Below, in pieces: positions 50,318 to 58,790 of a DNA stretch of 64,000 bases. Every line of letters begins with the position of its first letter. Positions within the stretch are counted from its first letter, which is position 1. Position numbers and translations under genes: made by a program. The notes under the pieces are model-generated. The model did not search any database. It was given only the letters and a program-made list of their open reading frames with translations, and was not told the origin of the DNA. The stretch comes from JAWWPG01 sp038254365 (GTDB lineage Bacteria; Actinomycetota; Actinomycetes; Propionibacteriales; Nocardioidaceae), in contig JBBSGI010000003.1 in NCBI GenBank assembly GCA_038254365.1, forward strand, positions 37,483 to 101,482, in the 5' to 3' direction.

Positions 50318-51421
50318 CTACGTGAGGCGGGACAGCGCGGCGGCGATGCGCTCATCGGTGGCGGTCAGCGCCACCCGGACATGGCGAGCGCCCGCCGTAC
50401 CGTAGAAGTCGCCGGGTGCGACCAGGATGCCGCGATCCGCTAACCAGGCAACGGTTTCTCCGCAGGCTTCGCCGCGGGTCGCCCACAGGTAGAGCGACGC
50501 CTCTGAGTGGTCGATCCGGAAGCCGGCCCCCTCGAGGGCCGGGCGCAGCGCCGAGCGGCGGGCTCGATAGCGGGCTCGCTGGACACCTACGTGCTCGTCG
50601 TCGGCGAGGGCGGCGCACATCGCGGCCTGCACGGGACCGGGGACCATCAGCCCAGCATGCTTGCGGACTTCGAGCAGCTCGGAGACGATGCGTTGGTCTC
50701 CGGCGACGAAGCCGGCGCGGTAGCCGGCCAGGTTGGACCGCTTCGACAGCGAATGGACCGCGAGGATGTTGTCCAGCGACCCGCCATTGACGGCCGGGTC
50801 GAGCACCGACACCAGCTCTACCTCCCAGCCGAGCTCGAGGTAGCACTCGTCCGCGGCCACCACTGCGCCTCGCTCGCGCGCCCAGGCCACCACCTTGCCC
50901 AGGTGAGCGGACGGCAGGACGCGTCCGGTGGGGTTGGCGGGTGAGTTCAGCCAGACCATTGGCACGTCGAGCGGACCCGCCGCGAAGGTCGAGTCACTGG
51001 CAAGAACCTGCGCGCCGGCAAGCAGCGCCCCCACGGCGTACGTCGGGTAGGCCAGCTCGGGAACCAGCACGGTGTGACCGGGACCGACGCCGAGCTGCGT
51101 CGGCAGCGAGGCCACCAGCTCCTTGGAGCCGACGGTCGGCAGCACGCAGTTCTCGTCGAGCTCAACCGAGCTCCAGCGGCGGCTCAAGTACTCGACGATC
51201 GCGGACCGCACGGCCGGCGTCCCCCAGACCATGGGGTAACCCGGCGAGTCCGCGGCGCGCCGGAGCGCGTCCCGGACAGCAGCGGGAGTGGGGTCCACAG
51301 GGGTGCCCATGGAGAGGTCGATGATTCCGTCGGGGTGGGCCGCGGCCCGCATCTTGGCTGGCTGCAGGGTGTCCCAGGGGAAGTCGGGGAGCCGCGCCGA
51401 AACCTGCGGCGGACGGCTCAC
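50318..51421 (-). CDS. dapC: Succinyldiaminopimelate aminotransferase
   Basis: A 367-residue fold-type I PLP enzyme of the actinobacterial DapC class (Rv1178-like). Visible: IDLSMGTPVDPTPAAVRDAL, GSKELVASLPTQLG, VWLNSPANPTGRVL, ADECYLELGW and the PLP lysine in HSLSKRSNLAGYRAGFVAGD. It converts the succinylated keto-acid to succinyl-LL-diaminopimelate. It lies directly downstream of the ferredoxin gene (4 bases), the same pair as fdxC-Rv1178 in M. tuberculosis, and close to dapD and dapE. Confidence 0.93.
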   Translation of the reverse strand: MSRPPQVSARLPDFPWDTLQPAKMRAAAHPDGIIDLSMGTPVDPTPAAVRDALRRAADSPGYPMVWGTPAVRSAIVEYLSRRWSSVELDENCVLPTVGSKELVASLPTQLGVGPGHTVLVPELAYPTYAVGALLAGAQVLASDSTFAAGPLDVPMVWLNSPANPTGRVLPSAHLGKVVAWARERGAVVAADECYLELGWEVELVSVLDPAVNGGSLDNILAVHSLSKRSNLAGYRAGFVAGDQRIVSELLEVRKHAGLMVPGPVQAAMCAALADDEHVGVQRARYRARRSALRPALEGAGFRIDHSEASLYLWATRGEACGETVAWLADRGILVAPGDFYGTAGARHVRVALTATDERIAAALSRLT

Positions 51422-51425
51422 CGAT

Positions 51426-51755
51426 TCAGGCGTCTTCTTGGATCTGAGGGGGCAGCGCAGCGATGAATGGGTGGTCCTTGTCGATCACGCCCATCTTCGC
51501 GGCCCCTCCGGGTGAGCCGAGGTCGTCGAAGAACTCGACGTTGGCCGCGTAGTAGTCCTTCCACTTCTCTGGCGTGTCGTCCTCGTAGAAGATCGCCTCC
51601 ACCGGACAGACCGGCTCACAGGCCCCACAGTCCACGCACTCGTCGGGGTGGATGTACAACATGCGCGAGCCCTCGTAGATGCAGTCGACCGGACACTCGT
51701 CGACACATGCCCTGTCCTTGAGATCAACGCACGGTTGCGCGATGACGTACGTCAC
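51426..51755 (-). CDS. fdxA: Seven-iron ferredoxin
   Basis: A 109-residue FdxA/FdxC-type ferredoxin. Cys9, Cys17, Cys21, Cys25, Cys40, Cys43, Cys46 and Cys50 are in the spacing of ferredoxins with one [3Fe-4S] and one [4Fe-4S] cluster, followed by the usual 60-residue C-terminal extension (EKWKDYYAANVEFFDDLGSPGGA). It carries electrons in the cytoplasm; partner unknown. GTG start has GGAGG seven bases upstream; TAGATACT at about 51810 on the minus strand is a likely -10. Confidence 0.94.
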   Translation of the reverse strand: MTYVIAQPCVDLKDRACVDECPVDCIYEGSRMLYIHPDECVDCGACEPVCPVEAIFYEDDTPEKWKDYYAANVEFFDDLGSPGGAAKMGVIDKDHPFIAALPPQIQEDA

Positions 51756-51869
51756 TCTTGGTCCTCCTCGACTGTCGATCGGCGCCGGCGGGGCACCCGT
51801 CGCCTCCTAGTATCTACGCCAGTGGTCGCCAACGCCGAACTCCGGGCGACCGATCCGGGCAGGAGTGAC

Positions 51870-52121
51870 ATGAGTCACGAGGATCCGCTCCTCGGCCGAC
51901 GCGTCGTGGTCCGCAGTCTCGTCCGCGGCGAGCGTGGCCCGTCGGGCGGCCCGGCCATGACCGATGTGATCGGCCGGCTCGAGGTCGCCGATGGCGAGCA
52001 GATCGTCATACGGCGGCGGGACGGCAGCGCCCGACGCGTGGCACGCGCCGACATCATCGCGATGAAACCCGTGGGACCACCACCGGAACCGCGCCCCCGT
52101 CCACCCGCACCCGCAGGATAG
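51870..52121 (+). CDS. Stand-alone SH3-like domain protein (N-terminal domain of Rv0428c-type acetyltransferases)
   Basis: An 83-residue protein: DPLLGRRVVVRSLVRGERGPSGGPAMTDVIGRLEVADGEQIVIRRRDGSARRVARADIIAMKPV, then a Pro-rich tail. The first 65 residues match the small SH3-like barrel that precedes the acetyltransferase domain in Rv0428c-type proteins (GRRVVVR ... TDVIGRL ... VIRRRDG). Here translation stops before any GNAT domain. AGGAG four bases before the ATG supports the start. It may be a natural free domain or a remnant of a two-domain enzyme; it is divergent from the ferredoxin gene. Confidence 0.7.
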   Translation: MSHEDPLLGRRVVVRSLVRGERGPSGGPAMTDVIGRLEVADGEQIVIRRRDGSARRVARADIIAMKPVGPPPEPRPRPPAPAG

Positions 52122-52144
52122 CCCTGGCCCGTGGTCTCGCCCGG

Positions 52145-53581
52145 TCACGGGGTGGGAGTACCCCAGAACTGGACGACCACGGCCGACCGGCCGGGAGCCT
52201 GCGGCTTCACCAGGCTGCGGATGTAGACGGGATGCTCGGTCGTGTTCCGGAAGGCGAGGTTGTGTCCGACCGGTGACACCTGGGGCCATTGGGTGATGGC
52301 CATGTCGGCCCGCTCGGCAGCGGTCTGGGTCGCGGCTCCGAGCGGGGACAGCACGGTATGCGCGCTGGCTCGACCGACCGTCCGGTTGTAGCTGAACGTC
52401 TCCCCCGGCAGCACGACGGTCGCATCGAGGTTCCGCGCCGCCAACGACAGGGCACCAGCGGTGCGCGCCTTGGCGGTCCCGGTAACCGTGCTGATCTGGT
52501 TGGTGATGGAAAGAGCACGAGCGTCAGCGGTCGTCAGGTTGGGCTGGACGACGGTCACGGCAGCCTTCGCGTGATGGGTCTCGCTCTGGGTCGCGGCAGC
52601 GAATACCGCCTTCGCCCACCCCGCCTGGTCGACCTCGCTGCCCGATCGGCCGGGCAGCACGACCGGGTGGCCGTGATGGAAGACCACCCGTGCGTCGACG
52701 GGGCGGCCCGGCACCGTGCTGAGCAGCGCTCGGGTATGGCGGTACAGGACGCCCGGCAAGATGCTCAGCCGAAGCCGTCCGCCGGATTGCGTGACGCGCA
52801 ACGCGGGGCCGAACCGGTCCGGCTGCACCCGCAGCTCCGCGCCTCCGACGGAGACGACGGCCGGTCGGCTCAACGCGGGCTTGAGCTGCCCGTGCACGAA
52901 CGAGGTGGCGGTCGCCAGGTCGACGGGCGGCTCGACGGGAGCGAGCCGCAGACGGGCTGAGCTCCGGTGGTCGAGCAGCGCGGCGGCTACCGTGTCCGCG
53001 GCGGAGGGCACGTCGAGCCGGCGGCCGGCATGACCGGGCGTGATCAGGGGCTTGCCGCCGTTGGTTGCGACAGTCGTGCTCACCGGTGCCCGCTCGACGC
53101 GCGCTGCCAACGGCTCCAGCGCCGTCGCCAGGACGGTCGGGTCGGCCCGGAAGATGGGGTCGACGGCGCCGCCACCCTCGATCACCTTCAGCATGTGGTG
53201 AGGATCCCAGTCGGTCCCGCCCATGGCCCGGTCCAGCGTCGCCTCGACATCGAAGGAGACTCCCTCGTCACGCGGGATGAGCTTGAGCCTTCGGCCGGCG
53301 GCGGTCACCGTGAGTGGCTCCCGCAGGCGGCTGGCGAAAGCCTGCACCAGAACGTCGCGCGCCTCGTGCCGGCTCAGGGAGCCGATCTCTACCCCCGCCA
53401 CCGTCGTACGAGCCGGAACCTTGTCTCCCGCGGCGAGGTAGCCGACCGCATAGACGCCTCCGAACGTGGCGACGAGGACCATCAGGAAGATGAGGAGGAA
53501 GCGGGCGTCGTGGGTCCTCGGGAGGTCGTCCAGGTAGACGCGGCGCCTCGGCCACCACCTCACCGCCGACGGCCCCCCCAC
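52145..53581 (-). CDS. VanW-like protein with peptidoglycan-binding domains
   Basis: A 478-residue protein with one N-terminal span (FLLIFLMVLVATFGGVYAVGYLAAG, about 27-50). Residues 60-330 contain two related domains like the putative peptidoglycan-binding domain that precedes VanW in Gram-positive proteins (VAGVEIGSLSRHEARDVL, LKLIPRDEGVSFDVEATLDRAM). The VanW domain is C-terminal: ARNLDATVVLPGETFSYNRTVGRAS and NLAFRNTTEHPVYIRSLVKPQAPG. VanW is known from vancomycin-resistance clusters, but its role is unproven. It starts inside the preceding small membrane protein gene (22-base overlap). Confidence 0.87.
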   Translation of the reverse strand: MGGPSAVRWWPRRRVYLDDLPRTHDARFLLIFLMVLVATFGGVYAVGYLAAGDKVPARTTVAGVEIGSLSRHEARDVLVQAFASRLREPLTVTAAGRRLKLIPRDEGVSFDVEATLDRAMGGTDWDPHHMLKVIEGGGAVDPIFRADPTVLATALEPLAARVERAPVSTTVATNGGKPLITPGHAGRRLDVPSAADTVAAALLDHRSSARLRLAPVEPPVDLATATSFVHGQLKPALSRPAVVSVGGAELRVQPDRFGPALRVTQSGGRLRLSILPGVLYRHTRALLSTVPGRPVDARVVFHHGHPVVLPGRSGSEVDQAGWAKAVFAAATQSETHHAKAAVTVVQPNLTTADARALSITNQISTVTGTAKARTAGALSLAARNLDATVVLPGETFSYNRTVGRASAHTVLSPLGAATQTAAERADMAITQWPQVSPVGHNLAFRNTTEHPVYIRSLVKPQAPGRSAVVVQFWGTPTP

Positions 53582-53964
53582 AGCGCGGCCCCGATCGTGG
53601 CTACCGTGCCCAAGACGAGGAATGCCCAGCCCAACGAGTCACCCGCGACCACGAAGCTGCCGCCCGACGTGCCGTTGACCACCAGTCCGAGCCCCACGAT
53701 CCACCCCATCGCGGCGAGCAGGCCGTACCCGCGGGAGACGGCCCGAGCCAGCGTCACGACGGCGATCGACCCTCCGACGCTGAGCACCAACCCGTACGGC
53801 ACGGTGACGAGCTCCGTCCGCCAGCACATCCGGGAGACCAGGGCGGCGACTGGAGCAGTCACGAGAGCAAGCGCGGCCAGCGCCACGCCGACCAGGAGAG
53901 AGCCGGTGCCGTGCGCCAGCGATACCCGGGGAGCCACTGGTGCGCCCTCGTCGCCGGATGTCAC
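53560..53964 (-). CDS. Four-helix membrane protein, DUF6113-like
   Basis: A 134-residue protein with four hydrophobic helices (SLLVGVALAALALVTAPVAALV, ELVTVPYGLVLSVGGSIAVVTLA, LLAAMGWIVGLGLVVNGT, GWAFLVLGTVATIGAALWG). This layout and the position after mshB match a small actinobacterial membrane family named DUF6113; function unknown. The GTG at 53964 lies 7 bases after the mshB stop, and the 3' end overlaps the VanW gene, so mshB, this gene and the VanW gene form one operon. Confidence 0.75.
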   Translation of the reverse strand: MTSGDEGAPVAPRVSLAHGTGSLLVGVALAALALVTAPVAALVSRMCWRTELVTVPYGLVLSVGGSIAVVTLARAVSRGYGLLAAMGWIVGLGLVVNGTSGGSFVVAGDSLGWAFLVLGTVATIGAALWGGRRR

Positions 53965-53971
53965 GTCATCC

Positions 53972-54904
53972 TCACTCCACCACCCCGGCAAACAGGTCGC
54001 TCTCGCGATCGGCCTCCGCCCGGGGGTCCGGAACGGCCTCCCCGTGCACCAGCCGAAAGCTCTCCAAGCTCCAGACCCGGCTCCCCAGGTTGTTGGACAG
54101 CGCGAAGAACGGGCCGTCGAGGGTGATCTGGGTGGCATGGGCGCGCATTGCCGCCAGCTTCGCCTCGATGAAGTCGCTGCCGTCGATATCGGTCGTCACG
54201 AGCTCATCGGGGGTGACGAATGGCGGCATGGGACCATCCGGGTCCAGTCCCTCGAAGGTCGTCGTGTCACCGGAGGCGCGCAGGGTCCGCATCCCCTCCC
54301 GCAGACGGCTCTCTGCGGTCGCGGTCCAGTAGATCTTCTGCACCCGCCACGGCTGACCGAGGTCGAGGCGGTACGACGGGATGCCCGCGAGCTGCGATCC
54401 GTACATGGCCACCCGGTGGGCCTGCACGTGGTCGGGATGACCGTAGGCGCCGAACTCGTCGTACGTAATGAGCACCTGCGGTCTCACCTCCCGGATGATG
54501 GGCACGAGGAGGTCCGCCGCCTCGCGCAGGTCGGCGGCCCAGAAGCTGTCCGGACGGATCGACTCCGGGACCATGGCCCCGCCGCCGGGCGAGTCGGACA
54601 TCCCGGTGTCACGGAAACGCCCTGTGCCACCGAGAAACCGGTGGTCGGTGACCCCGAGCTGCTGCATCGCGTCGCCGAGCTCACCGATGCGGTGCTCCCC
54701 TAGGCCGTCCTCGCGATCCGCCGCCAGGTGGGAAAGCGACTCGAGGAGCACCTCGCCCTCTTCGCCGAGGGTGCAGGTCACCAGCGTGACGCCCGCTCCC
54801 TCGCTCACGTACTTGGCCATCGTCACACCGGTGGTGATGCTTTCGTCGTCCGGGTGCGCGTGCACGAGCAGCAGCCGGCGGGCTGGTCGGGCTTCCGGAA
54901 CCAT
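53972..54904 (-). CDS. mshB: Mycothiol biosynthesis deacetylase MshB
   Basis: A 310-residue zinc-dependent LmbE-like deacetylase: RRLLLVHAHPDDESITTGVTMAKYV (His and Asp metal ligands), CTLGEEGE, GTGRFRDTGMSD near residue 95 and ITYDEFGAYGHPDHVQAHR (third ligand) near 145. It removes acetate from GlcNAc-inositol in mycothiol synthesis, which identifies an actinobacterial host. Rv1170 is the M. tuberculosis counterpart, near the same fdxC/dapC genes. ATG 54904 is used; the frame is open to 55036 but the -10 element lies between. Confidence 0.94.
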   Translation of the reverse strand: MVPEARPARRLLLVHAHPDDESITTGVTMAKYVSEGAGVTLVTCTLGEEGEVLLESLSHLAADREDGLGEHRIGELGDAMQQLGVTDHRFLGGTGRFRDTGMSDSPGGGAMVPESIRPDSFWAADLREAADLLVPIIREVRPQVLITYDEFGAYGHPDHVQAHRVAMYGSQLAGIPSYRLDLGQPWRVQKIYWTATAESRLREGMRTLRASGDTTTFEGLDPDGPMPPFVTPDELVTTDIDGSDFIEAKLAAMRAHATQITLDGPFFALSNNLGSRVWSLESFRLVHGEAVPDPRAEADRESDLFAGVVE

Positions 54905-54911
54905 GCAGGCA

Positions 54912-54917
54912 ACCTTA
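54912..54917 (-). promoter_or_regulatory. -10 element TAAGGT of mshB
   Basis: TAAGGT (minus strand) ends 7 bases before the ATG at 54904; no ribosome-binding site, fitting a nearly leaderless message. Confidence 0.4.
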
Positions 54918-55045
54918 AGCGGCGCCTCCGGCAGCGGCTCGACAACCCGGCCGGGGTCACCGGCTACGGCCGCCCGGACGACCCCACGCTTCCCATGCCG
55001 AACGAGCCCCGGTCCAGGAGGGATGAGCGCACGCAAGGACTGTCT

Positions 55046-55060
55046 GAGATGTCACATCTC
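55046..55060. promoter_or_regulatory. 15-bp palindromic operator candidate between mshB and sdhC
   Basis: GAGATGT and ACATCTC flank a single C in the 262-base divergent control region, 107 bases before the sdhC ATG and 129 bases from the mshB -10. A second, looser repeat (CGATG-CGACA-CATCG, 55111-55125) follows. Sites of this symmetry suit dimeric regulators; the binding protein is not identified. Confidence 0.5.
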
Positions 55061-55166
55061 CCTGGCGGCGCGGCTCGTCCTGCCCTCAGGTAGGTTTCCC
55101 CTGACGACCGCGACGATGCGACACATCGTGGCGCCATACCAGCGTTGGCCGTAGGAAGGCGACGGA

Positions 55167-55955
55167 ATGTCCACCGGAATCATGGGTCCCGGACGAGCCC
55201 GGATCGAAGGAAAGACGCTCCGTCAAGACCGCTGGTGGCTGATGCCGTTGTCCACCTTCGCGGTCTTCGTGGCGTTCATCATCTACGCCACCTTCCGGGC
55301 CTTCTACGGCCACGACTACTACTCGGCGCCGTACCTCTCGCCCTTATACTCGCCCTGTTTCACCGACAGGTGCGTTTCGGGCTCCTCTGACTTCGGTCAC
55401 CCGTTCTCGTGGTGGCAGCTGTCGCCCGCGCTGCTCGTCCTGATCTTCCCGTTGGGCTTCCGGCTCACCTGCTACTACTACCGGAAGGCGTACTACCGCG
55501 CGTTCTGGCTGTCACCACCGGCCTGCGCGGTCGGCGAGCCGCACCACGGGTACACCGGCGAGACCCGCCTCCCGCTCATCCTGCAGAACATCCACCGCTA
55601 CTTCTGGTACGCCGCCCTCGCCGTCACCTTGGTGCTGACGTACGACACGGTGATCTCATTCCGCAACGCGGACGAGGAGTGGGGCCACCTGGGCCTCGGC
55701 AGCCTGATCATGGTGGTCAACATCGTGCTGATCTGGCTCTACACCTTGTCGTGCCACTCCTGCCGCCACATCGTTGGCGGGCGGCTGCGGCACTTCTCGA
55801 AGCACCCGGTGCGCTACCGGATGTGGACGGCCGTCTCCAAACTCAACAAGGACCACGCGAAGTATGCGTGGTACTCGCTGTTCTCCGTGGCGCTGACCGA
55901 CCTGTACATCTACCTGCTCGCCAGCGGGGTCTTCGACGATCCGAGGTTCTTCTAG
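55167..55955 (+). CDS. sdhC: Succinate dehydrogenase membrane subunit (Sdh1-type)
   Basis: A 262-residue membrane protein with five predicted spans (PLSTFAVFVAFIIYATFRAFY, LLVLIFPLGFRLTCYYY, FWYAALAVTLVLTYDTV, LIMVVNIVLIWLYTLSC, YSLFSVALTDLYIYLLASG) and several His that could bind haem. Length and order before sdhA and sdhB match Rv0249c of the mycobacterial Sdh1 complex. It anchors the enzyme and passes electrons to menaquinone. AAGG lies seven bases before the ATG, and the stop is 3 bases before sdhA. Confidence 0.88.
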   Translation: MSTGIMGPGRARIEGKTLRQDRWWLMPLSTFAVFVAFIIYATFRAFYGHDYYSAPYLSPLYSPCFTDRCVSGSSDFGHPFSWWQLSPALLVLIFPLGFRLTCYYYRKAYYRAFWLSPPACAVGEPHHGYTGETRLPLILQNIHRYFWYAALAVTLVLTYDTVISFRNADEEWGHLGLGSLIMVVNIVLIWLYTLSCHSCRHIVGGRLRHFSKHPVRYRMWTAVSKLNKDHAKYAWYSLFSVALTDLYIYLLASGVFDDPRFF

Positions 55956-55958
55956 ACC

Positions 55959-57992
55959 ATGACCCACCCAGCAGACCAGCACGAACCAGCGCGGAACGAC
56001 GCAGGCACCGAACCCGTTCCGGAGACGTCCGCCCAGGAGGCGTCCGCGGCCGAGACCGCTGCTCCCGCGAAGACGGTGGCCGCCGAGGCGACCCCCGAGG
56101 GGTCGTTCACCGGACCCGACTCGTCGCGCCACCCCATGACCGGAAACGTCATGACGACCGAGCCCGACTCAGCACCGCACGGCTTCGAGACCCACGAATA
56201 CGACGTCGTGGTGATCGGCGCCGGGGGTGCCGGCTTACGGGCCGCGATCGCAGCACACGACGCGGGAGCGAGAGCGGCGATTGTCTGCAAGTCCCTTCTC
56301 GGCAAGGCGCACACCGTGATGGCCGAGGGAGGCATCGCGGCCTCAATGGGCAACGTCTGGTCCGAGGACAACTGGCGGGTGCACTTCCGTGACACGATGC
56401 GCGGCGGGAAGATGCTCAACAACTGGCGGATGGCGCAGCTGCACGCCCAGGAGGCACCGGAACGCGTCCTCGAGCTCGAGGAGTGGGGGGCACTGTTCGA
56501 CCGGACCCCTGAGGGTCTGATCTCGCAGCGGGACTTCGGTGGCCACCGTTACGCCCGCCTGGCCCACGTGGGGGACCGGACGGGCCTGGAGATGATCAGA
56601 ACCCTTCAGCAGCGGGCCGTTGCCCTCGGCATCGACGTCTTCATGGAGTGCACGGTCACGGAGATCTTCCGGTCGGCGTCCGACGACGGGGCGAGCAGGG
56701 TCGCCGGCGCGTTCGCCTACTGGCGAGAGACGGGGCGTTTCATCGTCTTCAAGACCCCTGCGGTTGTGCTCGCCACGGGAGGCATCGGCAAGTCCTACCA
56801 GGTCACCAGCAACTCGTGGGAGTACACCGGCGACGGCCACGCGCTCGCCCTGCGCACCGGGGCGTCGCTGATCAATATGGAGTTCGTCCAGTTCCACCCG
56901 ACCGGAATGGTCTGGCCGCCTTCGGTCAAGGGGCTGCTGGTGACCGAGTCGGTCCGTGGGGACGGCGGAGTGCTCCGCAACTCCGAGGGCCGTCGCTTCA
57001 TGTTCGACCACATCCCCGACTACTTCAAGGCGGAGACCGCCGACACAGAGGAGGAGGGAGACCGCTGGTACGAGGACAAGAAGAACAACCGGCGGCCTCC
57101 CGAGCTGCTGCCTCGGGACGAGGTGGCCCGGGCGATCAACGCCGAGATCAAGGCAGGCCGCGGATCGCCGCACAGCGGCGTCTTCCTGGACATCGCCTCC
57201 CGCCGGTCTCCGGAGTTCATCCGCCGTCGGCTGCCCTCGATGTACCACCAGTTCAAGGAGCTCGCGGACGTCGACATCACGGCCGAGCCGATGGAGATCG
57301 CGCCCACCTGCCACTACGTCATGGGCGGCGTCGAGGTCGACGCGGACACCGGGGAGAGCCTGGTGCAGGGCTTGTACGCTGCGGGCGAGGTGGCCGGGGG
57401 CATGCACGGCTCCAACCGACTGGGCGGAAACTCCCTCTCCGACCTGCTCGTCTTCGGTCGGCGGTGCGGCCTCAACGCCGCCTACTACGCCAAGCGGGTC
57501 CGCGATGACCTGCCGGTGGTAGACGACGCCGACGTGGTGGCCGCGGCAGCGGACGCGCTGGCCCCGTTCGAGGTCGAGGGCGGGGAGAACCCGTACACGA
57601 TCCAGAAGGACCTGCAGGACGTCATGCAACGGCTGGTCGGCATCATCCGCGAGGGCGAGGAGCTCAGCGAGTCGCTGGCCAGACTCGAGGAGCTCAAGGA
57701 GCGCGCCCGCCACCTGGTGGTCGAAGGCCACCGGCAGTACAACCCCGGGTGGCACCTCGCGCTCGATCTCCGCAACATGCTGCTGGTCTCGGAATGCATC
57801 GCGACGGCCGCTCTGGAGCGCAAGGAGTCCCGCGGTGGACACACCCGGAACGACTACCCTTTGCCTGACCCGCAGTGGGGAAACCGCAACCTCGTCCTGA
57901 CCCTTGACGACGGTCGCCAGATCAGCCTGAAGCACCAACCCCTCCCCGTGATGCCCGGAGAGCTCCAAACACTGTTTGAGGAGTCCACGTAA
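55959..57992 (+). CDS. sdhA: Succinate dehydrogenase/fumarate reductase flavoprotein subunit
   Basis: A 677-residue flavoprotein. After a roughly 75-residue Ala/Glu/Pro-rich leader, YDVVVIGAGGAGLRAAIAAHDAG binds FAD; KSLLGKAHTVMAEGGIAA holds the flavin-linking His region; HPTGMVWP and the catalytic REPE-like loop follow, and NRLGGNSLSDLLVFGRR and HYVMGGVEV close the active site. The leader is absent from most homologues; ATGs at 56136 and 56151 would omit it, but the start at 55959, 3 bases after sdhC, is kept on operon grounds without a ribosome-binding site. Stop and sdhB start overlap (TAATG). Confidence 0.93.
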   Translation: MTHPADQHEPARNDAGTEPVPETSAQEASAAETAAPAKTVAAEATPEGSFTGPDSSRHPMTGNVMTTEPDSAPHGFETHEYDVVVIGAGGAGLRAAIAAHDAGARAAIVCKSLLGKAHTVMAEGGIAASMGNVWSEDNWRVHFRDTMRGGKMLNNWRMAQLHAQEAPERVLELEEWGALFDRTPEGLISQRDFGGHRYARLAHVGDRTGLEMIRTLQQRAVALGIDVFMECTVTEIFRSASDDGASRVAGAFAYWRETGRFIVFKTPAVVLATGGIGKSYQVTSNSWEYTGDGHALALRTGASLINMEFVQFHPTGMVWPPSVKGLLVTESVRGDGGVLRNSEGRRFMFDHIPDYFKAETADTEEEGDRWYEDKKNNRRPPELLPRDEVARAINAEIKAGRGSPHSGVFLDIASRRSPEFIRRRLPSMYHQFKELADVDITAEPMEIAPTCHYVMGGVEVDADTGESLVQGLYAAGEVAGGMHGSNRLGGNSLSDLLVFGRRCGLNAAYYAKRVRDDLPVVDDADVVAAAADALAPFEVEGGENPYTIQKDLQDVMQRLVGIIREGEELSESLARLEELKERARHLVVEGHRQYNPGWHLALDLRNMLLVSECIATAALERKESRGGHTRNDYPLPDPQWGNRNLVLTLDDGRQISLKHQPLPVMPGELQTLFEEST

Positions 57993-58765
57993 TGGGTTAC
58001 GACCTGAAGATGCGGGTGTGGCGGGGGGACTCAAGCGGTGGGGAGCTCGGGGACTACACGGTCGCCGTGGAGGAGGGCGAGGTGGTCCTCGATGCGATCC
58101 ACCGGATCCAGGCGACGCAGGCCGGGGATCTGGCCGTGCGATGGAACTGCAAGGCCGGCAAGTGCGGCTCGTGCAGCGCCGAGATCAACGGCCGCCCACG
58201 TCTGATGTGCATGTCACGGCTGTCCGACTTCGCGTCCGACGAGACCGTGACGGTCACCCCTCTTCGCACATTCCCGGTGATCCGAGACCTGGTCACCGAC
58301 GTCTCCTTCAACTACGAGAAGGCCAAGCAGGTGCCGGCTTTCGCGCCGACGCCTCGAGATGCCGATGGCAAGCGCCGGATGATGCAGTCAGACGTCGAAC
58401 GCGGCCAGGAGTTCCGCAAGTGCATCGAGTGCTTCCTCTGCCAGGACGTCTGCCACGTGGTGCGCGACCACGAGGACAACAAGACGGCGTTCTCAGGCCC
58501 GCGGTTTTTCCTGCGCTACGCGGAGCTCGACATGCACCCGTTGGACACCAACGACCGACGAAAGCTCGCACAAGACGCGGCAGGCATTGGCATGTGCAAC
58601 ATCACCAAGTGCTGTACGGAGGTGTGCCCGGAAGGCATCAAGATCACCGACAACGCGATCATCCCCATGAAGGAGCGCGTGGTCGACCGCAAGTTCGACC
58701 CGATCACCTGGCTCGGCTCGAAGATCTTCGTGCGCAGCGACCGGGCCGGACGCGAAGAGGTCTGA
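57992..58765 (+). CDS. sdhB: Succinate dehydrogenase iron-sulfur subunit
   Basis: A 257-residue protein: a plant-type ferredoxin domain with WNCKAGKCGSCSAEINGRPRLMC for the [2Fe-2S] cluster near residue 51, and a second domain with CIECFLCQDVC near 143 and CNITKCCTEVCPEGI near 205 for the two further clusters. The start codon overlaps the sdhA stop by one base, so synthesis is coupled. Together with sdhC and sdhA it oxidises succinate in the TCA cycle. Confidence 0.95.
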   Translation: MGYDLKMRVWRGDSSGGELGDYTVAVEEGEVVLDAIHRIQATQAGDLAVRWNCKAGKCGSCSAEINGRPRLMCMSRLSDFASDETVTVTPLRTFPVIRDLVTDVSFNYEKAKQVPAFAPTPRDADGKRRMMQSDVERGQEFRKCIECFLCQDVCHVVRDHEDNKTAFSGPRFFLRYAELDMHPLDTNDRRKLAQDAAGIGMCNITKCCTEVCPEGIKITDNAIIPMKERVVDRKFDPITWLGSKIFVRSDRAGREEV

Positions 58766-58790
58766 GACCCCCGAACCTGAGGAGTGACGA

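Noticed and set aside
56343..58034. A 563-codon minus-strand frame opposite sdhA
   Set aside because: Antisense shadow of a clearly conserved flavoprotein.
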